A DNA stretch of 64,000 bases from Chryseobacterium sp. JV274 (GCF_903969135.1 NZ_LR824569.1:1550001-1614000), one strand, 5' to 3'; positions 51,789 through 59,851 are shown, counted from the stretch's first letter. Numbers and translations: made by a program. Notes: generated by a model from the sequence alone, not told the origin.

Positions 51789-52146
51789 TTTCAATGTTAT
51801 TAAAGAATCTCTCTATTTGTTCAAAAAACCACCCCGTTAAATAAGCCTGTGTTTCATCATTGTACATATCAAGCACAAGCCCTCTATCTTGAAAGACGTG
51901 ATTAACAAGATGAACACACTCATGAGCTATTGTTGATCCTTTTGGGATTCTCTTAAAAGCTACTACATATTGCGTATACCCACTTTTATAATGTGCCGGA
52001 AACACGCATGCCTCGTAACCATTATCAAGCGGTGAAGACCAGTCACTTTGTTTTTCATATTTCTTATTAACCTCCTCCCATCCATCAGAATGAATAATGG
52101 TTAAATCGCCAAAGTAGATCGGAATTTTAATAGTTTTCTTTTTCAT
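51778..52146 (-). CDS. HExxH zinc-peptidase-like phage protein
   Basis: A 122-residue protein with HECVH near residue 74 in STIAHECVHLVNHVF, followed by an Asn/Asp/Glu segment (MYNDETQAYLTGWFFEQI) that could supply the third zinc ligand. This is the pattern of minigluzincin/DUF955-like metalloproteases. It lies among head genes, so a role in procapsid processing or virion assembly is possible, but protease activity is inferred from the motif. Confidence 0.65.
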   Translation of the reverse strand: MKKKTIKIPIYFGDLTIIHSDGWEEVNKKYEKQSDWSSPLDNGYEACVFPAHYKSGYTQYVVAFKRIPKGSTIAHECVHLVNHVFQDRGLVLDMYNDETQAYLTGWFFEQIERFFNNIENGK

Positions 52147-52397
52147 AGATGTTTTTCGGCTTTTTGCAAGTTGTGTAATTGGTATGCATAATGTTTTGCA
52201 TTTGAATGAGTTAATTTTTTTGTAATGTATTGTCTGTAACCTTTTCTATATTCACCAAAATGATTAGAAAGACAAATATTATAGGTATATTCTCTGAAAA
52301 TAATACGAAAGTATTTAGAAATTTTATTTGTATAGATTATTTCTACAATACATTCTTTATAAAAGTCGAACATTTCTTTTCTTTGTTGACCATTCAT
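52143..52397 (-). CDS. Phage hypothetical protein (84 aa)
   Basis: Basic, tyrosine/lysine-rich helical protein (MNGQQRKEMFDFYKECIVEI, then GYRQYITKKLTHSNAKHYAY). Overlaps the HExxH gene by 4 nt. Not recognised. Confidence 0.55.
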   Translation of the reverse strand: MNGQQRKEMFDFYKECIVEIIYTNKISKYFRIIFREYTYNICLSNHFGEYRKGYRQYITKKLTHSNAKHYAYQLHNLQKAEKHL

Positions 52398-52467
52398 AAT
52401 TTTAATTTTTACCTGTAAATATTTATTGCAATATTAAATTCTTTCTTCTGAATTATCTTTGCAATAC

Positions 52468-53799
52468 TCATACTCCAAACGTTTGTGAATTCTCTGTTTC
52501 CGCTGAATATTGGTTTTCTTCACGAATTCGCTTCATTTCTTCCTCTGGATCGTCAATACCCAACTCTCGCATTGCGGTTTCAGTGCTCATAATCTGCTGA
52601 CCGCCCGTTGCATCTATTAGATAAGCAATCTTTTCTTTTTTATCGTTAATAATGTATGGATTATAGACAATATCAACTTCTAATTCTTCCAGCTTTTTGG
52701 CATCTTTTGTGCTCAGAACATTCGCTAGAAACGCTTTAATGATGTTAATTCGTCTCGCCAAATAATCATCCCATATTTCACGCTTCATTTCCACTTTCAA
52801 GTGAATATCCATGAAGTAATATTGCGCAGCAACACCAGATATAGCTCCCATAGACTTAAGTTTTTCAAAGGAAATATCAGGTGTTTGGGTGAGTTTGTAT
52901 ACAAATTCTTTGAGATTGTCAAATTCCAGTTTTTGAGATTCTGTATTATTATCCCATGTAAGATAGTCTAACTCTGAATCTTTTTCCATTTGGAAAATAG
53001 CCCCTTTCTGTCCCTTCCTAGCAAAACCAGTTAACTCACCTTTCGCCTTAACTTTTGGATCCGCATGATAGTCATTAGTTTCAGCATGCCCAGAAGCTAG
53101 TTCTTCCATCCTTTCAATTAAAACCTGCACAATATCCCATTCGGTTTTCTTTTGTGACCCATACACAACCGGAATTTTCCCAATTAAATTTCGCTCTCTA
53201 CTTTCTTCAATCCATTGAGATTCCTTTTTTAGAACAATCTTTTCTTCAGCGGTGTATATCTCCCTATATTCAACTTCTTTATCGCTTTCGTCCTTTAAGG
53301 TAATTTCACGAACAAAGGCAGTCATATCTCCATTTTCAAAAACAGGGTAGAAAACGTCACCTTCTGTTGGTTGCAATAATTTAACACGCAATCTATCAGC
53401 TTCGGGTGTTAAATACCAGACCTCTGCTACTTTTGTAGTTCCATAAACTTCCCTTGCTGCATCACGTGTTAAAGAAATGATCTTATTTTGTTTTAAAACA
53501 TCCTGGACCAATGAGAAACTGTCATTAGTAGGAATGTATGTAACAGGTTTACCAAAACCAAACGCCACAATTTTATCAACTATTAACTGCTGAAACGCAA
53601 AACCAATTCTGTTAATTGGTTGCGAATACGTCCCTTCTTCAGTTTCAACGAGCTTATCCGGGTATTTCGTTTTATTTGTGAAAATCTCGTGTGTCTCCAC
53701 GTTATACTGCAGAACAGCTTTCGATAAATAGTCCGTGTTCGGTCTTAGTTTATCCAACTTCTTTACTATTTCCTCTGCATCTAATCCTTTCAAATCCAT
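52468..53799 (-). CDS. Portal protein (SPP1 gp6-like)
   Basis: A 443-residue portal that forms the dodecamer through which DNA enters the head. Seen: NTDYLSKAVLQYNVETHEIF, KLVETEEGTYSQPINRIGFA, the helical stem FDNLKEFVYKLTQTPDISFE, and the acidic C-terminus. Length and position directly after the large terminase are typical of the SPP1 group. Confidence 0.85.
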   Translation of the reverse strand: MDLKGLDAEEIVKKLDKLRPNTDYLSKAVLQYNVETHEIFTNKTKYPDKLVETEEGTYSQPINRIGFAFQQLIVDKIVAFGFGKPVTYIPTNDSFSLVQDVLKQNKIISLTRDAAREVYGTTKVAEVWYLTPEADRLRVKLLQPTEGDVFYPVFENGDMTAFVREITLKDESDKEVEYREIYTAEEKIVLKKESQWIEESRERNLIGKIPVVYGSQKKTEWDIVQVLIERMEELASGHAETNDYHADPKVKAKGELTGFARKGQKGAIFQMEKDSELDYLTWDNNTESQKLEFDNLKEFVYKLTQTPDISFEKLKSMGAISGVAAQYYFMDIHLKVEMKREIWDDYLARRINIIKAFLANVLSTKDAKKLEELEVDIVYNPYIINDKKEKIAYLIDATGGQQIMSTETAMRELGIDDPEEEMKRIREENQYSAETENSQTFGV

Positions 53800-53813
53800 A
53801 TATAGTATTTTTA

Positions 53814-55166
53814 TTATCCTAACATTCTGCCAAGCTTTTTAAGATCGACATTTCGAGTTGTTTTGAGTTCTTTGTAGCAAGCATACCTACAAGCATCAAT
53901 AAGGTGGTTATAAGCATCAACCGGAACGCCTGACTTCTTATCACTCCAAACATAGTTGTTCAGCTCTTTGATAAGGTTTATACTCCCCGGATCAATCACC
54001 AACTGATAATCCTGCATTAAAGCAATTCCAGCCGATATGCTTCCCGGACCTTTCTCAACTGCTTCAATATTATTTCCCCGTTTTCTAAGCTCTTCAATTA
54101 GTCTTGATTCTGCAGAATCTGCATAAACCTTACGAGTTCCCGCAACTCGTTTATTAGCCTCATAAATATCCGTGGTGGTAAGATGTGTTTTGTATAATTC
54201 TTCCCGCAGATATATCTTTTTCCGGGCCTTATCAATGGATGCACTGACCAATGTCGTAGGGTCAACGGAAAAACCGAAATCCTGGCCGTGTAGCGTGGAA
54301 TTAATCTCTTGATAATCACCAATAATCCAATCTGTAAACACTACTCCTTCTGCTTTGTCAAGCCAACCACCAAGAACAGAATGCGCATAGTAATTGTGCC
54401 ATTTCTTTATTTTTTCTGGTAAAGAATCTCGTTCTTTCATTGGAGTCGATAAGTATTGATGATACGCGTCTTCTGTCTTCTCAAAGTCCTCCATAATGTG
54501 ATCAGCCGTCCAATCCCTTTGCCCATCTTTATAGGTAGTATGGATGTAGCAAACACCATCTTTTACACCATTCCATCCATCCGGAATACCTCTTTCCTCG
54601 AAGAATTCTTTATGCACCCAATGTTCCTTAGTTGTAGGGTTGAGAATCAGAATACAGAGATTAAACACATCTTTTGCTCTGATGGATTTTCGAATTTTAT
54701 CCCACTCTGAAAACGATGGCATTTCCTCAGCTTCTTCCAGTACAAATATTGAAAACCCTTTTAGAGATTTAAGGTTTGCTGTTTGGTTCCCGGCAGAGGT
54801 CTTAATCCCTTTGAAAACAACCTTTGGTGTAGTCTCTGACTCTTCCTTTTCTCCTTCTTTATAAATAATCCGGTCTTTGTTTATGTTGAAACGATCTCCA
54901 TAATTGAGAAGATCAAGCTTTTCTTTAAATTCAGGTATTACAGAGTCTTCTGTAGAAGTCATTGTATATCTAGTGTACAGTATTCTATGACTGAATGATG
55001 ATACTGCTTCAGCAAGCATTACAGATGCGGTAAATGATTTAAATGAATTACGTCCACCTGTAAGTATAGCAACGGAAAAAGGCGGTTTAGATTCATCTTT
55101 ACCACCTCTTTTATATTGCAACCATTCAAACAATGGCTCAAACTTATTTGGAATCTCCAAAACCAC
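53814..55166 (-). CDS. terL: Large terminase subunit (PBSX/TerL type)
   Basis: A 450-residue DNA-packaging motor. ATPase part: Walker A-like GGRNSFKS (37-44; the first Gly of the usual GxGKS is Phe here) and Walker B IFVLEEAEEM (140-149). The nuclease half has the acidic residues DFGFSVDPTTLVSASIDKA and the later VDAYNHLIDACRYACYKEL. GTG start at 55166, overlapping terS by 23 nt. Confidence 0.88.
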   Translation of the reverse strand: MVLEIPNKFEPLFEWLQYKRGGKDESKPPFSVAILTGGRNSFKSFTASVMLAEAVSSFSHRILYTRYTMTSTEDSVIPEFKEKLDLLNYGDRFNINKDRIIYKEGEKEESETTPKVVFKGIKTSAGNQTANLKSLKGFSIFVLEEAEEMPSFSEWDKIRKSIRAKDVFNLCILILNPTTKEHWVHKEFFEERGIPDGWNGVKDGVCYIHTTYKDGQRDWTADHIMEDFEKTEDAYHQYLSTPMKERDSLPEKIKKWHNYYAHSVLGGWLDKAEGVVFTDWIIGDYQEINSTLHGQDFGFSVDPTTLVSASIDKARKKIYLREELYKTHLTTTDIYEANKRVAGTRKVYADSAESRLIEELRKRGNNIEAVEKGPGSISAGIALMQDYQLVIDPGSINLIKELNNYVWSDKKSGVPVDAYNHLIDACRYACYKELKTTRNVDLKKLGRMLG

Positions 55167-55701
55167 GTGTGAAAATGATTTTTGTTTGTTCTTTTATTTC
55201 GACTGGATTGTCTGGATCGCCGGTTAGTTTTGTTTCAGTCTTGTCTGTCCAGCCCATGTTTTTAAGTCCCCAAATAACGCCAACAACTTTATCTCCAAAT
55301 AGTCCTTTTTCATAATTATTTTCTACTTCAAGTAAGGCTCTTTTTATAGGGTAAGAAAAACCGTCTTTTTTCCCATAGTCGTAAAGGGATTGTCTGCTTT
55401 CAAAACCTAGATACATAGCTAATCCAGTCATTGTGGGTTCCTCTGGATAACGAGTCCATATCTTTACTGGCTCGTCTTCGGTCGTTGTAACAGCATCTTT
55501 CCCTTTTCCGGTAGTTTTACTTGTTATCTTTCTTTCGATAATAAACTCCCCTTTAATCCATTCGAAGTATTCAAGAAGTTTTTCAGCAAGCTCTTCACCG
55601 TTTGAATATACGGGTGTTCTTCCAGGTGAAAACTTATTCCCCTCCGCAAACTTTCCATCCGGCTTTCTTCCTTCATTCTCTTCACTCTTCTTCTTTGCCA
55701 T
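55144..55701 (-). CDS. terS: Small terminase subunit (gp3-package-like)
   Basis: A 185-residue protein with a basic Gly/Lys-rich start (GRKPDGKFAEGNKFSPGRTP) and the pattern PTMTGLAMYLGFESRQSLYD-YGKK, which corresponds to a helix-turn-helix that recognises the pac or cos site in this family (PF16677-like), then a coiled-coil region ending in KTETKLTGDP. Overlaps terL. Confidence 0.8.
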   Translation of the reverse strand: MAKKKSEENEGRKPDGKFAEGNKFSPGRTPVYSNGEELAEKLLEYFEWIKGEFIIERKITSKTTGKGKDAVTTTEDEPVKIWTRYPEEPTMTGLAMYLGFESRQSLYDYGKKDGFSYPIKRALLEVENNYEKGLFGDKVVGVIWGLKNMGWTDKTETKLTGDPDNPVEIKEQTKIIFTRGFGDSK

Positions 55702-55828
55702 TTCTTATCCCGTATTTTTTATCCAAGTATTTGACCCACTTCCGGTATTGTCCTAAAGGTGAGAAATCAGGATAAATAATTTTTTCTTTTTCTTTATTCA
55801 CCGCACTCCCTGTCACTCCCTCTGCCAT
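55682..55828 (-). CDS. Small phage protein upstream of terS (48 aa)
   Basis: A 48-residue ORF that starts MAEGVTGSAVNKEKEKI and ends in a KYGIRNGKEEE tail, with a central helix (PLGQYRKWVKYLDKKYG). It overlaps the terS start by 20 nt. Composition is phage-like (Lys/Glu, Tyr-Trp pairs). Not recognised. Confidence 0.5.
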   Translation of the reverse strand: MAEGVTGSAVNKEKEKIIYPDFSPLGQYRKWVKYLDKKYGIRNGKEEE

Positions 55829-55834
55829 AGAAAA

Positions 55835-56248
55835 TTAGCTTATTTTAATCCACAAATAATCAACTTGTTGCTCAACTGTAAGTCCTTTGTAAGGAACTGC
55901 ATAACCGTTTGATCGCAAGTAGTCTAATACTTCAAAATATTCATTTGGAGAAATATTTGTTGAATGATAGTCCAAATAAGAATCAATAAAGTTTTTGACC
56001 TGCTTTATTTTACCTTCATTAGTGTAATGATTCCATTTCAGTATTCCGGCGATTTTCAACGCATCTTTATCCGTTAAATCAGGAAGACGCTTAAGCTCCA
56101 AATATCCGTTCTTTAACAAATGCTGAATATGAAAGCACATGCCACCTATCTTACTTAAACCTTTTTGCTCTGGAAAGTAACTTCTAAGCACATTCTGTCC
56201 GTAATACTGAGCCATAAAGGCAATTTTATTTTCTACACTGTTCTCCAT
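55835..56248 (-). CDS. Phage hypothetical protein (137 aa), related to 61427-61978
   Basis: ATG at 56248 used. Helical, ends in YLRSNGYAVPYKGLTVEQQV-DYLWIKIS. The gene at 61427 ends in LRSKGYALPWMNLNIDTLEK-YGWIKL, so the two share a C-terminal motif (LRSxGYAxP, then a spacer and WIK). Function unknown; the gene follows the structured-RNA block and its terminator. Confidence 0.65.
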   Translation of the reverse strand: MENSVENKIAFMAQYYGQNVLRSYFPEQKGLSKIGGMCFHIQHLLKNGYLELKRLPDLTDKDALKIAGILKWNHYTNEGKIKQVKNFIDSYLDYHSTNISPNEYFEVLDYLRSNGYAVPYKGLTVEQQVDYLWIKIS

Positions 56249-56260
56249 ACTCCCTAAATT

Positions 56261-56290
56261 AAAAACCCCGCTACCTATTACAGCAGCGGG
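56261..56290 (-). terminator. Terminator closing the tRNA-like RNA block
   Basis: Minus strand: CCCGCT / AGCGGG arms (56285-56290 with 56267-56272) and a TTTTT tail (56261-56265). It lies just beyond the tRNA-like elements, so the RNA block has its own 3' end. Confidence 0.75.
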
Positions 56291-56390
56291 ACACCAAATC
56301 ACAAAATATTAATATGAAAAATTCCTACTGCATTAAATCAATCTAAAATGATAGTCTTTCCTATCAGCCAGCATTACAGATGCCTCACTG

Positions 56391-56469
56391 GCGAAATGGT
56401 GGGAATCGAACCCACGTCACCTATTAAAGGTTCTCGTTTAGCGAAGCATTCCACTATGCTACATTTCGC
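56391..56469 (-). tRNA. tRNA-like element with long variable arm (Leu-like?)
   Basis: Perfect 7-8 bp acceptor (GCGAAATG / CATTTCGC), U8-A9, D-stem GCAT/ATGC and perfect T-arm GTGGG-TTCGATT-CCCAC. An ACCT/AGGT variable hairpin suggests a class II tRNA; the loop GCTAAAC could present TAA (Leu), but the anticodon stem has only three regular pairs and position 33 is C. Decoding ability is doubtful. Confidence 0.55.
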
Positions 56470-56622
56470 ATGTAAAAGCAAACTATAACGTTACCTTCGT
56501 TTGTTGAATATGCTTTCTCTTATTGACATTGGCGCACTTCTCACCTTAGGAATATTACTCCGTTTTCCCGTCACGTTCACAGTTCTCTCCGGATTGCTTT
56601 TAGCACTTGCTTGCTTTTATTG

Positions 56623-56734
56623 TGGAAAAGGATGGATTCGAACCACCGCCTCGCTTAACTTTCCATTAGTAATGGATTAGGTTTCCCACCTATTTTAAAA
56701 GATTAAACTGCTCTACCATCTGAGCTACTTTCCC
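56623..56734 (-). tRNA. tRNA-like element with a very long variable region (Lys-like?)
   Basis: Acceptor GGGAAAG/CTTTTCC, canonical D-arm GCTCAGATGGTAGAGC and T-arm GGTGG-TTCGAAT-CCATC with A73. An anticodon loop ATCTTTT could present CTT (Lys) with U33 intact. Between anticodon arm and T-arm lie about 44 nt forming two more hairpins (AGGT/ACCT and TCCATTA-C-TAATGGA), far longer than any normal variable arm; total 112 nt. Confidence 0.55.
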
Positions 56735-56867
56735 GTTTCCACGGCTTTTACCCCGTGGCTTTGCTTTTTCCACCTTTACAATTCTAATCGTGCACAATCC
56801 AGATGATCAGTCTGTTTTCATTGTAAAGTCGTAAGGTCGCTCTTACTTCTCTCGTCTTAAAATGTTC

Positions 56868-56956
56868 GCTGATACTCCGGACTCGAACCAGATTCTCTAC
56901 TCCAACTTCATTTGCCTATCCACGGCTGTAGCGCATTACCTATATGCTAGCATCAC
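56868..56956 (-). tRNA. tRNA-like element, anticodon not assignable
   Basis: Acceptor GTGATGC / GTATCAG (first pair mismatched), U8-A9, D-arm GCAT-ATAGGTA-ATGC and T-arm TCTGG-TTCGAGT-CCGGA. The central segment forms CTAC-AGCC-GTGG instead of a 5-bp/7-nt anticodon arm, and the remainder is like a long variable arm. I cannot read an anticodon. Confidence 0.5.
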
Positions 56957-56961
56957 GTTTA

Positions 56962-57153
56962 TTACAGTTTATTAGTATCTGTATTTTTTATTTCATCATA
57001 GTCAAACTTAGTGCGCGTGTGAATTTTACTTGTTGAACATTTATAAGATTCAAGTACAAACTTCTTGCACGTCAGAACATCCCAAACCGCAGAAAATCTA
57101 AATAACCAGACTAAATAATACTTTTTTAAATTCATGGCGTAATCGATTTCCAT
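56962..57153 (-). CDS. Phage hypothetical protein (63 aa)
   Basis: Hydrophobic/aromatic start (YYLVWLFRFSAVWDVLTCKK) then charged TKFDYDEIKNTDTNKL. It overlaps the upstream 57132-57362 gene by 22 nt; an internal Met at 57135 is an alternative start. It is the gene immediately upstream of the structured-RNA block. Not recognised. Confidence 0.5.
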   Translation of the reverse strand: MEIDYAMNLKKYYLVWLFRFSAVWDVLTCKKFVLESYKCSTSKIHTRTKFDYDEIKNTDTNKL

Positions 57154-57362
57154 GAGTTAATCTGATTTAATTTTAGTTTTAAAAAACTAATAATAGTTGT
57201 TGAGTTGTTGAGTGCTAAAGAATAGCTATACATCTTTATATCTTCATATATTTCAGCCTCTAGATCTTTACCTAATAATTTACAAATCTCATTTCTAAGC
57301 TTGTCTATCTCATTGTTTTTTTTTACCACATCATGGTGCATATCGAAATTAAATACTTTCAT
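57132..57362 (-). CDS. Phage hypothetical protein (76 aa)
   Basis: Helical, lysine/glutamate-rich N-terminus (KKNNEIDKLRNEICKLLGKD) and a hydrophobic C-terminus. Not recognised. Follows the ninG terminator-like hairpin. Confidence 0.5.
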   Translation of the reverse strand: MKVFNFDMHHDVVKKNNEIDKLRNEICKLLGKDLEAEIYEDIKMYSYSLALNNSTTIISFLKLKLNQINSWKSITP

Positions 57363-57384
57363 ATATTTTTATTTTAAAATTCTA

Positions 57385-57453
57385 AAAAACACCAAGCACC
57401 CTACTTCATCAACCAACTAACCACCCCTTCTGCACTCATCATCTGTGCTTGGT
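57385..57453 (-). terminator. Terminator-like structure with a large loop after ninG
   Basis: ACCAAGCAC (57391-57399) and GTGCTTGGT (57445-57453) are exact reverse complements with a 45-nt loop and a minus-strand TTTTTT tail. The loop size is unusual, so an alternative is an RNA element or a processing stem. Confidence 0.5.
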
Positions 57454-57475
57454 AATTAAACAACAATTAATCATA

Positions 57476-58042
57476 TCAAATACCGTCATATTCCTTCTTC
57501 ATCTCCTTAATTTTATTACGGTAATACTCAATTTTTTCTTTTATCTCTGGAATTGAAAGCTTAAGTAAGGATTGTTTAGCCTTCACAACAAGCATATCAA
57601 ATCTTTCTTGTCCTATTAGCCTTGGCAGTCTTAAAGAATATTCAGCTAGATTCCCGTGTCTATGTAAATTACACTCAACACAGCTAACATGAACATTGTC
57701 TTCGCTAAATCTTACATTCGGATGCGATCCAACCGCAAAAAAATGTGAGGCGTGTCCATTCCCATCAACCATACACCCGCAACTCACACACGGTTTACCC
57801 TTGTCTCTAATTCTAATAAACTCGTTAAATACCTTCTGTAAATCGTTTAAATAATCTTTGTGAGTCTTTAGCTTCTCCTTCCTGATCTTCTTCTCTTTCT
57901 GCCAAAGTTTAGCATTTTGCTTTTGAATATTTGAATGACCTAAAGAAATTGCGCAGCTCCAATCACATACTTTTTGAGTAGTCTTACTCGGTATAAATTC
58001 CCCGCCACACACCGCGCACTTCTTAGGCTTTATCTCCTTCAT
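57476..58042 (-). CDS. ninG: NinG/Rap-like recombination protein
   Basis: A 188-residue member of the lambda NinG/Rap family, which aids Holliday-junction/RecA-independent recombination. Zinc-finger start KKCAVCGGEFIPS with CDWSCA, then KPCVSCGCMVDGNGHASHFF and NVHVSCVECNLHRHGN, which carries the HNH-like CxxC/His residues. Start placed at the ATG at 58042; the longer frame to 58126 adds a poorly conserved leader. Confidence 0.88.
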   Translation of the reverse strand: MKEIKPKKCAVCGGEFIPSKTTQKVCDWSCAISLGHSNIQKQNAKLWQKEKKIRKEKLKTHKDYLNDLQKVFNEFIRIRDKGKPCVSCGCMVDGNGHASHFFAVGSHPNVRFSEDNVHVSCVECNLHRHGNLAEYSLRLPRLIGQERFDMLVVKAKQSLLKLSIPEIKEKIEYYRNKIKEMKKEYDGI

Positions 58043-58167
58043 TTCCAACTGCTTTATAGTAAATTTACAAAGAATCGTGTAGTTAAAAAAGTATTTTCTA
58101 ACTTTTTTTATAGTTTTTACTAACAATTTTTATTGAATAAACTAACATTGAAATTTTGGACAAAAAA

Positions 58168-58192
58168 ATACCCCTGTTAATGCAGGGGTTAT
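58168..58192 (-). terminator. Rho-independent terminator
   Basis: ACCCCTG / CAGGGGT-type stem around TTAATG, with a minus-strand T run, just beyond the 58189 stop codon. It separates the early small genes from ninG. Confidence 0.7.
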
Positions 58193-58407
58193 TTTGGTAA
58201 AGTAATACGTATTGTGTTTAAAGGCCTTAGATAAGCTATTTTCTTTTCGGCGACCATCTTATCCAGCAACTGATTTCTTTCGGGTATTTGGAGTTGTATT
58301 ATCTTGTCCAGTTCATTTAAATCCGTTCCATTCGCGCCTCCATTTATTTTATGATCGGCTTTGACTTTTTCAAGTATTTTTGCTTCTATTTCTTCCATGT
58401 TTTCCAT
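58189..58407 (-). CDS. Phage hypothetical protein (72 aa), possible small winged helix
   Basis: Highly charged helical start (MENMEEIEAKILEKVKADHK) then IPERNQLLDKMVAEKKIAYL, a helix-turn-strand arrangement that could be a minimal winged helix. Not recognised. Confidence 0.5.
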   Translation of the reverse strand: MENMEEIEAKILEKVKADHKINGGANGTDLNELDKIIQLQIPERNQLLDKMVAEKKIAYLRPLNTIRITLPK

Positions 58408-58419
58408 GGAGTAAATATA

Positions 58420-58545
58420 CTAAAACAATATCCAGTAAAACAATCCTATCAACCCGAGAATACTCAGCCAGGTTGTAACTCCGATAATTCTCATCTGCCT
58501 ATCTTTGTGCTGAAACAATAAACAGTCTTTAATAAATTCTTTCAT
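58420..58545 (-). CDS. Small single-pass membrane protein (41 aa)
   Basis: A 41-residue ORF: cytoplasmic-like MKEFIKDCLLFQHKDRQMR followed by a strong transmembrane helix (ITTWLSILGLIGLFYWILF region). Composition and compact spacing with its neighbours favour a real gene. Function unknown. Confidence 0.5.
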   Translation of the reverse strand: MKEFIKDCLLFQHKDRQMRIIGVTTWLSILGLIGLFYWILF

Positions 58546-58594
58546 GTTACTAATTTAGTTTTGTTGTTTGATTTGGTATTGTGGGTTTCCGTAA

Positions 58595-58825
58595 TTAATT
58601 TTCTTTTAGATCAAAAAAATTATTTAAATCTGACTCGTTGTTGAATTCTTTAAAATTTAAAATAACAACATTCTCCTCATTAAACCCACTCTTTTCAGCT
58701 ATTGATTTTCCTACAATTTTTTTGTTAAAAAACTTACCGTCTCTTGTAATGTACCCCCAGTTTCCATATCCTGAAATTTTATCAGTTCTAATTGAATATG
58801 AAATAAAAAAATATCTCTCTTTCAT
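58595..58825 (-). CDS. Phage hypothetical protein (76 aa)
   Basis: Strand-rich, aromatic protein (MKERYFFISYSIRTDKISGY, GNWGYITRDGKFFNKKIVGK) with an acidic end. Its ATG lies 3 nt past the shifted-frame stop of the next gene upstream. Not recognised. Confidence 0.6.
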   Translation of the reverse strand: MKERYFFISYSIRTDKISGYGNWGYITRDGKFFNKKIVGKSIAEKSGFNEENVVILNFKEFNNESDLNNFFDLKEN

Positions 58826-58827
58826 AA

Positions 58828-59018
58828 TTACAGTATTTCAAAATTCACATTTACTTTTAAACATTTCCAGCCATATTTTTTTTAGTTTCATACCATATCA
58901 TAGAACTGCCTTCAATGAAATTAGATATACATGCCCTTTTTTCATAGCTCAAAGTATGAGGCATTATTATTCCATTAATATTCTGTATTACATAGTAATT
59001 TTTAAATGTTATTTTCAT
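58828..59018 (-). pseudogene. Small phage gene with an apparent -1 frameshift at an A8 run
   Basis: The ATG at 59018 opens a frame that reads KRACISNFIEGSSMIWYETK and stops early at 58857-58859. Directly after this, shifting back one base at a run of eight A gives KYGWKCLKVNVNFEIL, a conserved-looking end (GW-C-KV pattern frequent in Bacteroidetes phage small proteins), with stop at 58828-58830. Either the homopolymer has lost a base (mutation or sequencing), or it is a translational slippage site (A-AAA-AAT fits X-XXY-YYZ). The start overlaps the upstream gene by 4 nt. Confidence 0.6.
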
Positions 59019-59518
59019 GGTTTAAGTATTTCACATATTATACATTTCTCAGGGTTAAACGTCCGGGATTCGGCTTTCTGCCATTTATCCAAGTCTTCAT
59101 AATAGCATTCTTCATCCCATTCCGGTGGAGTATCCAAAACATTAATATTTTCGTGATACCCGTAGTTATCTTTTACTGGTTTTTTCACAGGATTCTCTCC
59201 CCAATGGTAGCCGTAAGCTCTGACGGCAGAAACGAAAGAATCTACAGCATCATCAGCACAATGTGACCAATGATCTTCTTCAAAGTCTTTTTCAGTAGCA
59301 TCATATTTCCGATAAACGGCTAAACTATCCATATTTTCAAGGAAATTCTCTACATACGGGCTTATAATATCCTCTGTTATTTCAGAGCCTTTACATAAAA
59401 CTTCTTTATCAGCTTCCGGAAGACCTTTGTAAAGTGAATATTCTACTTCCATTTCATGGACTGTTTCATACTCCACAATAAGGAGCCTTTTGTTTAGTTC
59501 TAATTGTAACTGCTTCAT
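59015..59518 (-). CDS. Phage hypothetical protein (167 aa)
   Basis: Acidic protein with mixed helices and a tail SRTFNPEKCIICEILKP with a CxxC that could bind metal. Its ATGA overlap with the frameshifted small gene shows tight packing. Not recognised. Confidence 0.65.
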   Translation of the reverse strand: MKQLQLELNKRLLIVEYETVHEMEVEYSLYKGLPEADKEVLCKGSEITEDIISPYVENFLENMDSLAVYRKYDATEKDFEEDHWSHCADDAVDSFVSAVRAYGYHWGENPVKKPVKDNYGYHENINVLDTPPEWDEECYYEDLDKWQKAESRTFNPEKCIICEILKP

Positions 59519-59548
59519 GATTGTTCTTCTTTATTCATTGTTTTGTTT

Positions 59549-59851
59549 TTAAAATCTATAGTCTATTTCAATTCTTTCCACTTCAATCAATTCAGAATAA
59601 TTGATTTTGTTCTTTTTTAAAATTTGTTTTAGTTGATAAATAACACTGTCAGCCTTTTGTAATGGATGATGAGAATCTTCAACGTAAAATTCTGTTTTAA
59701 TCGGTTGACTGTCTCTGTTCCATTTTCCATTGTGAAGCGAAACTGAAAACTGATTTACATGAGCAGCAAAGTCAGTAAAGCAATCGAATCCAATAGTCTT
59801 ACATAACATTGATAAATATTGTATTTCGCATATTTTACTTCTAATTTTCAT
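59549..59851 (-). CDS. Phage hypothetical protein (100 aa)
   Basis: Alpha/beta protein with TIGFDCFTDFAAHVNQFSVS and a helical KADSVIYQLKQILKKNKINY. No motif for a known family. The 99 nt between it and the next gene are AT-rich and empty. Confidence 0.6.
   Translation of the reverse strand: MKIRSKICEIQYLSMLCKTIGFDCFTDFAAHVNQFSVSLHNGKWNRDSQPIKTEFYVEDSHHPLQKADSVIYQLKQILKKNKINYSELIEVERIEIDYRF

Larger units (their letters stand above)
56291..56956 (-). ncRNA. Gene-free, highly structured leftward RNA block with tRNA-like domains
   Basis: About 670 nt without a plausible ORF. On the minus strand it folds into three tRNA-like elements (56868-56956, 56623-56734, 56391-56469) separated by hairpins: an 8-bp stem TTTACAAT/ATTGTAAA (56775-56827) enclosing an anticodon-arm-like hairpin (ACAGA-CTGATCA-TCTGG), GTAAG/CTTAC (56831-56846), and CCACGG/CCGTGG (56738-56757). 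A terminator ends it. Phages are known to carry large ornate RNAs (GOLLD, ROOL) near tRNA genes; whether this is one cannot be decided here. Confidence 0.55.
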
